A DNA stretch of 64,000 nucleotides from Lineolata rhizophorae (GCA_010093515.1 MU001672.1:830496-894495); one strand, 5' to 3'; shown: positions 1 to 10,779, counted from the stretch's first letter. Program-made: numbers and translations. The notes: generated by a model from the sequence alone, not told the origin.

Positions 1-200
1 TCCTCGCCTGCATCCATAGTGGCCACGTCTTCCATTTCGTCATCGGTGTCCTGTCCGAGAGCAAGGCGCACGTAATTGGGTCTCTTGTCGTTGCGGCTGG
101 GTCTGCCGTTGGGCCTGGCTGAGGATTTCGCCGGTGGCATGTTGACGTGCGACGCGTCGTTGGTCAAGGCTCTTTTCCGACCACCAACACCTGTGGCCAT
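1..200 (-). CDS. 5' end of an unidentified gene, cut by the window edge
   Basis: An ATG at 200-198 opens a frame that runs off the left edge after about 66 codons without a stop. The visible protein starts MATGVGGRKRALTNDASHVN and is rich in Lys, Arg, Pro and Ser, followed by an acidic patch (DTDDEMEDV). That composition is common at the disordered N-termini of nuclear proteins, but no domain is visible and no function can be given. The frame is open throughout and looks fungal in codon use. The start choice rests only on this being the first ATG in the open frame. Confidence 0.5.
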   Translation of the reverse strand, partial: MATGVGGRKRALTNDASHVNMPPAKSSARPNGRPSRNDKRPNYVRLALGQDTDDEMEDVATMDAGE

Positions 201-1399
201 CGACCAGTGGGCGGACCCCACTCAGAAGGTAAGGAAAGGTAAGCGAGAGTGATAAAACGATAGCAAATGCCTTATTTCAACAGCGCTATTCGTCCGAAGT
301 TTTTTGGTGCGACGAAGGATTATAATGGAGGTATGTATCGTGGATGAAGACTTTCCCATCTAGGACATTCCGAGTGCAGTTTATTAGTCAGCAGCAACCG
401 TGCCTCACTGGTGTCTTGCCGGTACGCACGGTTCATGGCAGATGCCTGACTGCGGATGTAGCCGCACAGCTTTAGCAGGTATGCCAACTGTCGTGAATAT
501 CAATGTATGGCAGCAGTAGACACGTGATGCTCGGGGCCAAGGTAATACCGGCCCCTGTTCAGCACACAGCGTACATAGATCGCAGCGTGCAGGTCGACCT
601 ACACTCTGCAACCTCACCGTATACACTCTGTTTTGCCACCGTATACGCTGTGACGCTCGACACCAACCTTAGACCGAACTCGATCGATGCCTTCGTTGTC
701 ATTCTGCTTTACAAGTTCCATTACAATAGAGTGGGAGATGAAGCGGCAATTCTACCAGCTGAGCCAATCATGTTTCGTTTCAACGCAAAGTCCCACTGTC
801 GGGCACTTTGAGCTGGCTCGACTCGTAACTGCTTGGCTCATGACCTTTCTCCTTTCCTCTTTCCCTCTTCCTCACGTTAAACCGCATCTCTCAAATCGAT
901 AAGGCGTCCGCTACTCAGATACGTATTCCCTTGGGGATCTCCTTAGAGATTTCTAGGGAGGCACCCAAGATTATAGGGTAATATAGTTCGATATAGTACA
1001 ATACGGCGCCTTCTAGGCTAATTTAATAGGGTGTAAACGAGAAGGATACTTGGCTTGAGATAGAACGCGTTCGCTAAGCCCACTAGGTCAGCACGCGGTA
1101 TTCTTAGGGATCCTTCTCAAAGGGGCTTAACCGACAGTTCGAACCACAATTTGGTTCGTATCTGATATGCGTATATTTGCAAGTTACATTTGTTCAATCA
1201 CACAGCTTATCGACTTGTGACTCTGACCGAGCCGATACAGCTGCGGAGCATACTACGTACGTTTCGACTGACAGCTTAATTTCAAAGGAAAATAGAAGTT
1301 TTGATTGTGTTCTCCTGTGCAATTACCGGAACCCTCTCCCCACAGAGTTCGAAGGATGCTGTAGTGCCCCAAATTCACTTTCAGGCCAGCACGGGAGTA
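201..1399. other. Gene-free stretch upstream of the truncated gene
   Basis: No convincing gene. Short open frames at 405-902 and 1177-1542 have no family resemblance. Positions 900-1160 are AT-richer and contain small inverted repeats (CTTGGG at 930-935 with CCCAAG at 964-969; GAGAAGGAT at 1039-1047 with its complement at 1110-1118). This may be a decayed repeat, but no coding remnant is visible. Confidence 0.4.
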
Positions 1400-3139
1400 T
1401 TAGGCCGATCGAGCCAAAGATTGGCCACGACCAAAGGCAACCAGAATCGATCTTAGCCAATGTCCCTTCTGCCCCCTCGTCGTCTTCCTCGAGAAAGCCG
1501 CCTCAATCTCATCCAAGGGCTTTCCTCTCGTCTCCACCATGAACAAGAATCCCACGAGCGTCGTCAAGGCCGTCACACTTCCGAACAAAAAGTAGGCACC
1601 GTAGCTGCTACGCGCGAGCAGGATCGGACAGATAAAAGCGACGAAGAAGTTGCAGGCCCAGTTAGCGCCGTGAGCGAGACTGGTGGCTCCAGCTCGCGTC
1701 CGTTGCGGCTGTATCTCCGGCGCGTACACCTTGATTGCTACGGCCCACGATGACGCGAAAATGGCGGCGTACAGGTATATGCAAACGATGACGACCCAGC
1801 GCGCGGCGCCCCGATTAGAATGAACGGAATTAGAGGCGTAGAGGCTACCCATCAGGAGCATGGTTCCTGTGAGCCCCAAACCGCCCAAGAGAGTGCTTTG
1901 CCGTCGACCCCATTTGTCAGCCAAGAGTAACGCCGGCACGCTCACGGCGCAAATGACGATGGCCGAGATGCCAGAGGCAAGGAAGGAGGCCTCAAAGGAC
2001 TCGAGGCCCGCTTGTTCGAAGAGGAGAGGTGCGTACTGTAGCGGATTTATTAATTTTCTGTTCTCTATGCCGGAGTCTCCACGCCGGAGGGAGAAAAAAA
2101 ACGGGGCAAAACTCACGTAAAGAATAGCGTCGACTCCGCCGAGCTGCATCGTACTCATCAGGAAAACACCAAGCATAGTCCTGCCGCGTACATCACTGGC
2201 GAAAAGATCGGAGAACCCAACTTTATCCCCGGATGTTCTTGGAGGAATATCGGCTTGGCTGGGCAATGCAGCACTGTTTGTCTGCTCTAGTACCGTCGCA
2301 CCCGCATATTCGTCTTCGATCTTTTCGCGATCTTCATGTTTGACGCCCAAGGCATCCCACGTGGCAGTCGCCTCTCGACCACGATTAGTGAGCCATCGTG
2401 GAGATGGAGGTAGCAGAAGAAGCGCGGTAAGGGTGAAGAAGAACGACAATACAGTCAACAAGATGAAAGGTATGCGCCACGACAAGGACGAGTCAATACT
2501 TCCAGTGCCGTAGCAGGTAAAGTAACCGATCAGGAGACCAAAACAGACGCAAAGTTGCGGTCCAGTAGTAAGAGCACCTCGCTTCGACGGTGGCGATATT
2601 TCGCATATGTATCTACTTCCATTTTAGCGACGTTTGATTGACCTCTATCATTTAATTATCGCCGGGGTTTATCGATATGACACTTACATTGTCAAGGTCC
2701 CAAAGTACAAACCTTCACCAATACCCTCAATCACTCTAGCAGCTATGAACATGCCAATACTTGTTGCACCCGCCTGAAGTGCCGCGCCTGTACCAAAAAT
2801 GGCAGCACCGCAGGCGATGCTCTGGGGCCGGCCGAGGACATCTGCGGGCCGGCCGGCAAAAAAAGAGGCGACGAAAGCCGAAAGCAATATTGACGACACG
2901 ACGATCCCATGGACTTCGGCAGACTGTTTGCCAAAATGGGCCGTGTAGTTTTTCATGACGGTAACAGGGCCAATGATGCCGGTATCTATGCTGGATCCAA
3001 CATGTCAGCAAGATCGGAGTCAGTTGCTGTTAATTGAATTTCCGTACCCCTGGATAAGTCCGCCTAATGAACATATAATGCTCGCAATGACATATCGTGG
3101 AGGCAGACGAATCGACATCGAACTGAGTTTCGAGCGCAT
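1400..3139 (-). CDS. MFS transporter, sugar porter family
   Basis: Plasma-membrane transporter of the major facilitator superfamily, sugar porter type. Four exons are assembled: 3139-3048, 2990-2688, 2612-2117 and 2035-1400, giving about 508 residues, normal for the family. Family marks are an N-terminal GLIQGIDTG in the first membrane segment, GRPADVLGRP in the loop after helix 2 (the RXGRR-type motif), GIGEG then ICEISPPSKRG, PPSPRWL at the end of helix 6, DKWGRR in the second half, and ETRGKPLDEIEAAF after helix 12 (the PETKG-type motif). The third intron (2116-2036, 81 nt) is a multiple of three and free of stops, so an unspliced message would also read through. A Zn2Cys6 regulator lies upstream on the same strand, which fits local regulation. 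The substrate cannot be read from sequence. Confidence 0.88.
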
Positions 3140-3641
3140 GTTGCAGGACCACGTGAAGGCTTGGTGGACGTAGTGGACGGGATCGGAGGGCGCTGCCGAA
3201 GTGTCGGTTAGCACGTTGGATATGGAATGAAGAAAAGGAGAGGAAAAATATTGAGAAGAGAGCATCCTATATAAATGTAGGACGACCCCACTATACACTT
3301 GCGAAGCTGCATTGACGCACCTAGCTAACTGGAGTCTGTGAGCCTCCACTGCTATACGCGTGTAGGTTACTGAATTCGGTAAGTTAGACGATACACGACG
3401 ATTGTCGCGCTAGTCGGCGGCCAATGGCATGTGGGCCCCGCCTTGCCGTCCATTGTGGGAATACTAGACGGCCTTTCCTCGTTCACCTCGCGCAACAACT
3501 CGCCAATAGCAAGCAGTTTGGGACTAGCGGCCTCGATCTGTACGAGTATCGTTGCTGAATTGTAAGTTGCATATCTCTAAGCATAGACCCCTCGTCCATC
3601 TTCAACTCGCAGCGCCCTTCACTTATCAACAGAACGTCATT
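3140..3641. other. Intergenic region between the transporter and the Zn2Cys6 gene
   Basis: Presumed promoter and 5' leader of the transporter together with the 3' flank of the regulator. It holds no coding frame I can support. Confidence 0.5.
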
Positions 3642-5800
3642 TCAGCATGTCGACTCCACGAGATCTTGAAGCTTTTTGACCTCATTGCGTGTACAATAGC
3701 CGTGTTGCTTCTCCACGTCTTCCAGCAGAGCCCAGACTCTAGCTTTCCTCGCCAGGCCTTGAATGTGCTTGCCCGCTGTTCGTCTCGTGAACACGTCAGA
3801 AACATTCTTCCTCCACTTTCTTTTTTCACTCTACGAGCATGTTGGCAAGAACACTGACCGTAATAAAGTGGTACAGCCGCGAAGATTCGAACTGGTTCGG
3901 GAAGCTCAGATACGTTGATGTTTACTATTTCTACGGCATGCTCCTGGATCTGTTGTGGTTGAAGCCTGGTAAGTGGCGGCTAAATCTTCACAGATAAATA
4001 GATGACGGATCGGACCACTTACTCGCGAAGAATACGCTGGATCCCGAAGGTTGGGCTCTCCGTAAAGTAGGATGTACAGCGTATGATACCACATCATCGC
4101 CGAAGCTAGATCCGAACCGAACCTCAGTCCACGGCTATTCGTTCCCGGCCCACCTTTTGCACTTGCAAGAAAATGTCCCCAGGGGAAAAGGAAACAAAAT
4201 TAACAGACAACTCACCACAAGCCGGCAGGGCAAAATACAGCCTGGAGAACCCTTCCTCCGTCACCTCCCCATACCTAACCCCCTTGAAATCCAACGGCAA
4301 CCCATCGAACCACGCCTCCACATCCCTCAGCAGCTCCTCCCTCTCCGCCCCCGTCCCCCCAGCATAGGTCCAATCCGTCGCCCTCGCCACCAACCACATC
4401 AGCCAATTCGCGCGCTCGTCCTCCGCCATCTCGTCCTCCCGCGCATCCCATCCTCCTCCTCCCCCCCCCTCGCCTCCGCCTCGCGCCCGACCCCGCCACC
4501 GCCACCGCCGCCCGACCCCCCACTCCGCCGGCCCCAGCAGCAACCCGCTCTCGTTCCTCAACGCGACGACGATGTCGTGCCGGACGTAGACCCAGAAGCT
4601 GGCGCGGTCGACCGCCGCCGGCGACCGGGGCCCGATGCCCCTCGTCCGCACCAGCACGTGCGCGCCCGCGAAGTGCTGCCGGTGCGCCGCCTCCACGCCG
4701 CCTCCGCCGCCTCCCCTTCGCTCTCTCTCGTCCTCGCCCTCGTCCTCCCCGCCGCCGCCGCTCCGCCACCCCCGCCCCCGCCCTCGCCCTCGCCCTCCCC
4801 CCCCCGCCAGCAACTCGTAGCTGCTCAGCAGCATGACGGCGACGAGGCCGTCGTCGCCGGCCGGGGTGCCGCCGGCGCCCTTTGCGACGGCGCCCGCGTC
4901 CCCGGTGGGGGTGCTGGCGTCCGCGCCGGCGTCCGGATGCTCGCTGCGCACGATGCGCGCGATGAGGAGCGCGAGGGCGTCGCCGTAGTGGGCGGCGGCG
5001 CGGGGATCCCAGGCGGGGGCGGGGCATCGGCCCCGGAGGGCGGGCAGGCGGCTGAGGTGCCTGGCGGCGAGGGCGCAGATGGAGCGGAGGAGCAGCGGGG
5101 AGGACAGGGCGCGGCGGGGCACGGCGCGCGAGTAGGTGCGGGAGAGGTCGAAGAGGTCCATGGTGCGGGCGAGGCCGGCGCGGTAGGCGTGCAGGAGGTG
5201 GACTGTTTCGGGGGGGAGGGGGAGGAGGGGAGGGGCTGGGGGCGGGGTCGGGGTGGTGGTGGTGGTGGTGGAGGTGGAGGGGTTGGGGATGGGGTGCGGG
5301 GTTGTTGGATGCTGGGAGGTTGGGCTGGCGCAAAAGGAGTGGGGATGCCGGGCGGGGTGCGAGGCGTGTGCAGATGGGGACGTAGGTTGTGCTTGAACAG
5401 GTTCACAAAGCGTCTGGATTACTGGGCTGGATGAGTTGTAGAGTTCCTGCGTCGACGCCGGCCGGCCGCTCGCTGTCGCGGGCCATGCGGCGCTTGTCGG
5501 AGAAGAGCCGTTTTCCCGCGGACCAGAAGCCTGCTCGTCCCGCGGGCGCCATGATGAATCCGCGGTGAATAATTCAGAGGCCTTGCATCGAAGGTCCAGC
5601 CGCTCGCAGTTGCCGCAGATGGGTTTCTTCTCGTCACATCGGACGTGGCGCTCTTTGCACGTGTGGCTGGTCGGGGCGTGAGTCGCACTTGCACGCATAC
5701 CGCCAATGCTTTTAAACGGGGACAATGAGAAGCGGGTCTGACCATCCTAGCAAATGTGATTTAGCACCGGTGACATATGCTGCTGGGAGTGTCGAGTTTC
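3642..5800 (-). CDS. Zn(II)2Cys6 transcription factor with fungal-specific TF domain
   Basis: Nuclear regulator. Supported exons are an N-terminal exon ending at 5743, then 5666-4216, 4153-4023, 3949-3859 and 3775-3642. Splicing 5743 to 5666 (76-nt intron) completes the cluster as KSHLLGCHTCKERHVRCDEK followed by PICGNCERLDLRC, which is C-X2-C-X6-C-X6-C-X2-C-X6-C; without it the first Cys is missing. A Pro/Ser/Thr-rich linker follows, then the helical fungal TF domain (PETVHLLHAYRAGLARTMDL onward) and its C-terminal part (MMWYHTLYILLYGEPN; ELPEPVRIFAAVPLYYAGKH; VWALLEDVEKQHGY). This resembles the PF11951-type family. The middle carries long Gly/Arg-rich and Asp/Glu-rich inserts in very GC-rich DNA. 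The start codon is unresolved: the frame before KSHLLGC meets a stop near 5805, so a further upstream exon, perhaps within 5806-6011, is needed. It lies just upstream of, and parallel to, the sugar-type transporter. Confidence 0.82.
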
Positions 5801-6289
5801 GCTGTTACCAGTCTTCCTGCGGAGGCCGCCGCGTCTCCGCCGTGCGGCAGCTGCTGCGGCTCGAGGTCGAGCTTCTTCGCGGGGCATCGTAGATTTCGCG
5901 GATTGCATTGGACTCTGGATTTGAAGATTGCGAAGCAACTGTGGGAGCTTGGGGAGATGGAATATGAATACCGGGTGCTTGAATGGTGTTGAGGTCTGCG
6001 CAAGTCGTCATTGTGGGGGCGGGCCTTTAGTGCGCTGATTTAGAACCATCTCCCGTCCAACCGCCCGCCAGAAGATGTGATCGTTCTTCCACCAGGGCGA
6101 ATTTTGAGCCCTTCTGCGCAATATTGCAGCCCATTTTTGTATCAACGACAGCCAGGCGCAACCTGAGGAAGGGTTGGAGGTGAGTCCACGTCACTACCTG
6201 TTTGGGACAAAAGATTGAATCACGTGACGACGCGCGTGCGGAATACGGCCGCAGCCGTCGATGTGCACGCGAAGCCAAGACTTTTTTTT

Positions 6290-6318
6290 TTTTTTTCTGT
6301 TCGCGGACCAGAAAAAAA
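6290..6318. repeat. Perfect 10-bp inverted repeat with a poly-T/poly-A arm
   Basis: Positions 6290-6299 (TTTTTTTCTG) are complementary to 6309-6318 (CAGAAAAAAA) around a 9-nt loop. The left arm sits at the end of a run of 15 T. It could extrude a hairpin or mark a decayed small element end; no target duplication is visible. Confidence 0.5.
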
Positions 6319-6922
6319 GGTTGCAACACCGCACCTTTGGGGATTCCAGGTGCGCTCGCCACGGAACGCTGACTGATCCCACCGTGTTCTGGTCAAACTT
6401 TGGATCAACGATTCCTTCGCGCCGTCATCACGCGCGGCTATCCTCCCGCAGATCCCACGACAATCGCACTTTGCACACGGCCGGGGACTACGTACATACA
6501 TATGAACATGAAAGAGTCCGAGGCGACGATGCTCGCCCTCGGAGTTACGAGCCTGATTTGCGCCGTGCCTTGCCTCGCACCATGGCTTCCCTCAGGCTAC
6601 CACGGACATGCACGCGTAGCGCATTAGTAAACCGGCGGAGGGGGTGAGACAAAAGTGTCCGGGTGGTCAGTTTCCGCGGGAGCGGAGCAAAGCCACGCAC
6701 GGGCGGAGCCGTTGCTTTTCTGGCCCGTAAATTGCCGGCCGTATGTCTGTAGCAGCATGCAATGCGACGTGACGATTGCATCTCGGCCGAAAGAGGGAAA
6801 CGGAAGAGGAAAGCCAGAGCCCCCTGACGCGGTTTCACAGCGAGCTTCGGCATCCCGCCGCCGTCCACTGCCCGGACTGCCATGTGTGTGCGCACAGGCG
6901 GGACGTGAATACGCGCGGTTTG

Positions 6923-6929
6923 TGAGTCA
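6923..6929 (-). promoter_or_regulatory. TGACTCA-type element (Gcn4/Cpc1 site consensus)
   Basis: TGAGTCA, the reverse complement of the Gcn4/Cpc1 recognition sequence, about 1.5 kb upstream of the cpc1-type ATG. Function is inferred from the consensus; a 7-mer will also occur by chance. Confidence 0.3.
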
Positions 6930-8057
6930 CAGTTGCGTCCGTGGCTGGGCTTGTGCTCAAAGAAGCATCGCGCCGCCCCGGGTGGCCAGGGGGGAGGGGG
7001 GAGGGAGGGAGGGTGCCGGCGGCCGAAGTCTGAGTCTGGGCGGCTTACAACTGCAAAGTGCGCTCCAAATTGCGCCCTTTCGCAACCGAGAGCCACATGT
7101 GCATACCTAGTTCGGCTCGGGAGGGACGCCGTCTGGGCGGCCCTACGTATCATGTATGTAGGTACATACATCTGCCCTGCCGCTTCTTTGGAGCCGCCGC
7201 ACGCAGCGGCTCATCGGCGCGGCTCAAAGGGTACCGGGCTTTTTCTTCTTCTTCTTCCTTCTCTAAGGAGGATGGCGTCGTCGTGATTTATGGCGCTGCT
7301 ATTGGGATGCGGCCAAAGTCCGCTCCGCACAGCCCAAACTCCGGGGCGGCGGCGGCGGCGGCGGCGTTACTGCGGAACATCAATTGACTAGGCTGGGGTC
7401 AAATTGGAGCACGTACGAACTGACCGGTCAGCCAGAAAACGTCGGGGTCCTTTTCGCGGGCGAGGGAGCCGCAAAAAAAAAGCCGACCCCGGCGGTCCTG
7501 TGGATGCGTGCGTGCGATGGCGGGGGGAAAGGGTGGCGAGCGCAGGGCGGCTTTGGCGGCTGAAGCAAGGTTCCTCGCCCTGGTACATGTACTGATTTGA
7601 CCCAAAAAGGGCATCCCTGGAGGGGAAAGGATGCGGAGCGACGGGATGCGGAGGGAGAGGACCGTCGCCGAGGGGTGGGGGAGGAGGCGGCGGAGGAGGC
7701 GGAGGAGGGACGAAATGGCGGACGGCGGTCATCCGAAGGGCGTGAGACGCGGCGCGCCATTGGCCGGAGCGAGGCATGTAGCGGTGTCCGGGGGCGCGTC
7801 GGCGTCGCAAACGGGCTCGCCGCGGCTCGCCGGGCGGCGGCCTGGCAGCGGCCGGGCAGGCGGCCGTCGACCAGGCCGCTGGGGGCCAACGGCGCCGCGT
7901 TGCACTGCCTCGGGCGCGGAGCGAGGACGGCGGCGCGACGACGCCGCGTTCGCGCGGGCGGGCGCGGGCGGAGCAGCACGGGGCCGCGCCTGCGGCCTGC
8001 CGGGTCGCCCTCTCTGGCGCGAGGCCCGCGCCGCGCGCCCTGATTGGCGCTGCGCGA

Positions 8058-8064
8058 TGACTCA
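8058..8064 (+). promoter_or_regulatory. TGACTCA element near the cpc1-type leader (possible autoregulatory site)
   Basis: ATGACTCAC with core TGACTCA, the exact binding sequence of Gcn4/Cpc1 proteins, lies about 420 bp upstream of the coding start and about 100 bp before the pyrimidine-rich leader. Autoregulation through such sites is known for this family in fungi. Here it is inferred from position and sequence only. Confidence 0.5.
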
Positions 8065-8238
8065 CTCGCGCGCCCAGATAAGCCCTGCTCAGCTGGCTTG
8101 GCCCCGCCCGTGGCTCCTCCTCGAGCCTAGTTAAGGCCTGCGTCTCCCTCGCTGCCTGGCGCTGGTTTTTTTTTTTCCTGCTCCCTCTTCACCCACACTG
8201 CCCAAAATCGACACCACCACCCCGAGACAACCACAGGC

Positions 8239-8253
8239 ATGGCTGTCTTCTAG
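8239..8253 (+). promoter_or_regulatory. Four-codon upstream ORF in the cpc1-type leader
   Basis: ATG GCT GTC TTC TAG encodes M-A-V-F and stops. It is the only ATG in the roughly 320-nt C/T-rich leader before the ATG at 8481, and it lies 228 nt upstream of that ATG. GCN4, cpcA and cpc-1 messages are translationally controlled by short uORFs during amino-acid starvation. The position and length fit a reinitiation-permissive first uORF. The transcript start itself is not visible. Confidence 0.6.
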
Positions 8254-8480
8254 CTCCCTTCCCGCTCTTCTCTTCTTCTATCTGTCAAGATAGATCCCCA
8301 CGCCCCCCAGCGCACCACCCACTCCTCTCAACATCCACTTCACCGCCCCTCAGAGCCTCCGCTCGCCGGACCTCTGAATCGCACCAGCAGCCCTCGCGCT
8401 CCAGCGACTCGAGCTTTCCAACCAGCAACCATTTCGCCGCTCGACTTCACGTCGTTCACCACGGCTCCTCAACAGTCACC

Positions 8481-9663
8481 ATGGCGTCCCTTACCAGCGT
8501 TCCCGACCTCAAGGCAACCCCAGCCCCATCCACCGCATCAGGACCTCCCCCGGCAGAGCGACTTCGTGCTCTTCGACCATCCACCGCCAGCCCCGCAGCC
8601 TGCTGCTCGGCACGGGACCCCTTCACAGAGCCCTTCATTTAACGCCAACCCGGGCTTCTATCGCAACTCCGCCCCTTCGTCTTCTGCCGCAGTCAACCGT
8701 ACCCAGTCGCGTCCACCGGTCCCCCTGTTCAGTCAGAGCACTGGCAACGTCCGTTCTTCCCACCACCAGAGTAACAACGCCGCATCCTTGCACGTGAACA
8801 CCATGGCTCCTGAAGCAGGTACTCCTACCCCTGACACCGGCTTCTCGCCTGCCGCCAGGCCGCTCACACAAGCAGGCTTTCTAAACATCGATGACGATCT
8901 GGGCGCCGGTGCCGGCGCTGCCGCCGCCTTCGGCGCCCAGGATCTCACCTTCGACGATGCGACCCTGTTCAGCTCGGCCGCATCGTTCAACCCGATCAAT
9001 AGCTCGTCCGTGCCGTCGTCTACTCAGACGGTCTCGCCGAAGGATATTTTTAACGAGGGCTTTGGGTCGGCGCCGCCATCGACGGCGTTCACCCATCTCA
9101 CCTCCCCTTCGATCGACGACTCCCCGTTCGGTGGAGACAGCTATGACTGTTCGCCTGCCTTCCAAACCGATGGCGTGCCAGATGCAACAAACACCACGAG
9201 CTGGTACTCGCTCTTCCCCGATGCTGGTAATGACAACTCCGATGCTGCCGCCGTCGATCTCGAGCGGTCTGCGTCCGGCTTTTCCCTCGGGCAGGCTAGC
9301 TCCTCGGGCCAAGAGGGCTCGCCCCTTGTTACGGACAACTCTCACCGAAGGACGTCATCTCTTGCCAACGCATCGCCGATCACGGACGGCCGGCCCCACT
9401 CTGCTTCCAATGGCGTCAAGGCCAACCGGCGGCGCAAGGGCGCGGGCGAGCTCCCGCCCATCCAGTACGACAAGCACGACAAGGTTGCCGCCAAGCGGGC
9501 CCGCAACACCCTGGCCGCGCGCGAGTCGCGTAAGCGCAAGCTCGAGCACCTCACGGAGCTCCAGGAGCGCATCAGCCAGCTCGAGAGCGAGAACGCTCAG
9601 TTGAGGGATTCTGCGGGCCGCTGGAAGGCTCTCGCTACCAGCCACGGCTTGTCTCTGCCGTAG
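8481..9663 (+). CDS. cpc1: Cpc1/CpcA/Gcn4-type bZIP transcription activator, with a frame change near the N-terminus
   Basis: Master activator of amino-acid biosynthesis genes (general/cross-pathway control), nuclear. The long frame to 9663 holds the family's N-terminal QSDFVLF motif, an SAPSSSAAVNRTQSRPPVPL segment, acidic/Ser-rich activation regions (SPKDIFNEGFGSAPPSTAF), then a C-terminal basic region (KRARNTLAARESRKRKLE) and short leucine zipper ending at GLSLP. The natural start is the ATG at 8481 in good context (TCACCATGG), whose product MASLTSVPDLKATPAPSTAS resembles the N-terminus of this family. That frame, however, runs to a stop at 8642, and the QSDFVLF frame is one base ahead of it. 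The switch falls at or near the C-run 8547-8551; dropping one C would join the two into about 393 residues. No good splice donor lies between. Either a sequence error, a real indel, a +1 frameshift, or an overlapping uORF explains this. An uORF and a TGACTCA box lie upstream. Confidence 0.85.
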
Positions 9664-10779
9664 GATGCATGATCTCGGGCTTCGTGTTCTCTCGGGGTGT
9701 CCTGTCTTTGTTAATTTCCTGTCCAGATGTGGTTACTACCCTCTTCCCCCCCCCGCCCCCTACCCCCCTCCCCTTTGATTTGTCTTGATGATATACTTTG
9801 CGGATAATCGTGAACCTGGTTGAGGGACCGCCATGCAGTCTGTTGCTGGATTGCTAGTGGTTCTGGATGCTCTCCCCTCGATGCCACGGCGTCTTGAGCG
9901 GTTGAGACTCCAATTTTCCTTTCTCTTTGATAGTTAGTTGCTTTCTTGTTTTATTGCTTACCGAAATTTGACGGCCGGTTCTGATGTCTCCTCCCCGTCA
10001 GGGGGGATGGACTCGTGGCTGAAGGGATTTATATATTCCTCTTGCTGTTTTTCTCCTCATCACCATTCCTTGCGTTTTGCTTGTTGAGCTCTTCGTTCTC
10101 CTTCGCCTCCGGTTGATTTCGGTCGCTCTCCATGCCGCGATGTGGGGTGGCAGCGCTGGGTTTCGCCATGGGCGTTGGCTAGGATGAAGGAGGCTAGGGA
10201 TTCTGTTAGTGATTTATATATTTGAAGGTTTCTGTGTTTCCGACGGCTTTCCCTTCACGGGTTTGCCATCTATATAGTTTAGTTATTCACCTCCATACAA
10301 TGCGACGACTACTCTCTTTATATTCCGTGCTCGCGGTGAATCATCGGTCGTGATTTTGGTGATTAGTCACACGGTGACTCAAAGGTACCTGCGACTTCCA
10401 GGACAAAGAAAAGTGTGTGACGCTTGGGGACAAACCCGTTGCTCCGTGCCCACCCACGTAAGAGGGTACACGTAGACGGTGGCGACAGGTGTCGCTTATT
10501 AACTAACATGTCATTGAGTCGACGTCTTGACTACCGCCTAACGGTTCGTCTAAAGTATGCACTTTGAAGACGTGTACACTCCACCACGAACCATACATGA
10601 TTATACACGACACAAAATAATGTTCTTGGCGACGTATGCGTGACTCCACACTCTGGTATATCCCGCAAAGCTCCCCCGACCCACAATCCCATCCCCTTTT
10701 TCCCTTTTACCTTCCACCTCTCCCATCCTTATTTCCTCGCCCCCTTCCCAGCGCCTCCTTCCCCCCGCGCCCCCCAGCC
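9664..10779. other. Convergent intergenic region after the cpc1-type gene
   Basis: Pyrimidine-rich 3' flank of the bZIP gene, with the stop of the HAD gene at the far side. A TGACTCA 7-mer lies at 10375-10381, of doubtful meaning between two 3' ends. No coding frame is supported. Confidence 0.45.

Larger units (their letters stand above)
5801..8238. other. Long GC-rich upstream region of the cpc1-type gene
   Basis: About 2.4 kb without a gene I can support, apart from a possible first exon of the Zn2Cys6 gene in its first 200 bases. Open frames here (for example 6545-7171, 7388-8065) are low-complexity and resemble nothing. It contains the poly-T hairpin and the two TGACTCA-type elements listed separately. 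A pyrimidine-rich transcript leader appears to begin around 8160. Confidence 0.5.

Noticed and set aside
4157-5434. Long plus-strand frame (425 codons) and a second minus frame (4275-5333) over the Zn2Cys6 gene
   Set aside because: Both are Pro/Arg- or Gly-rich shadows of GC-rich coding DNA; the frame carrying the TF domain and splice junctions is the real one.
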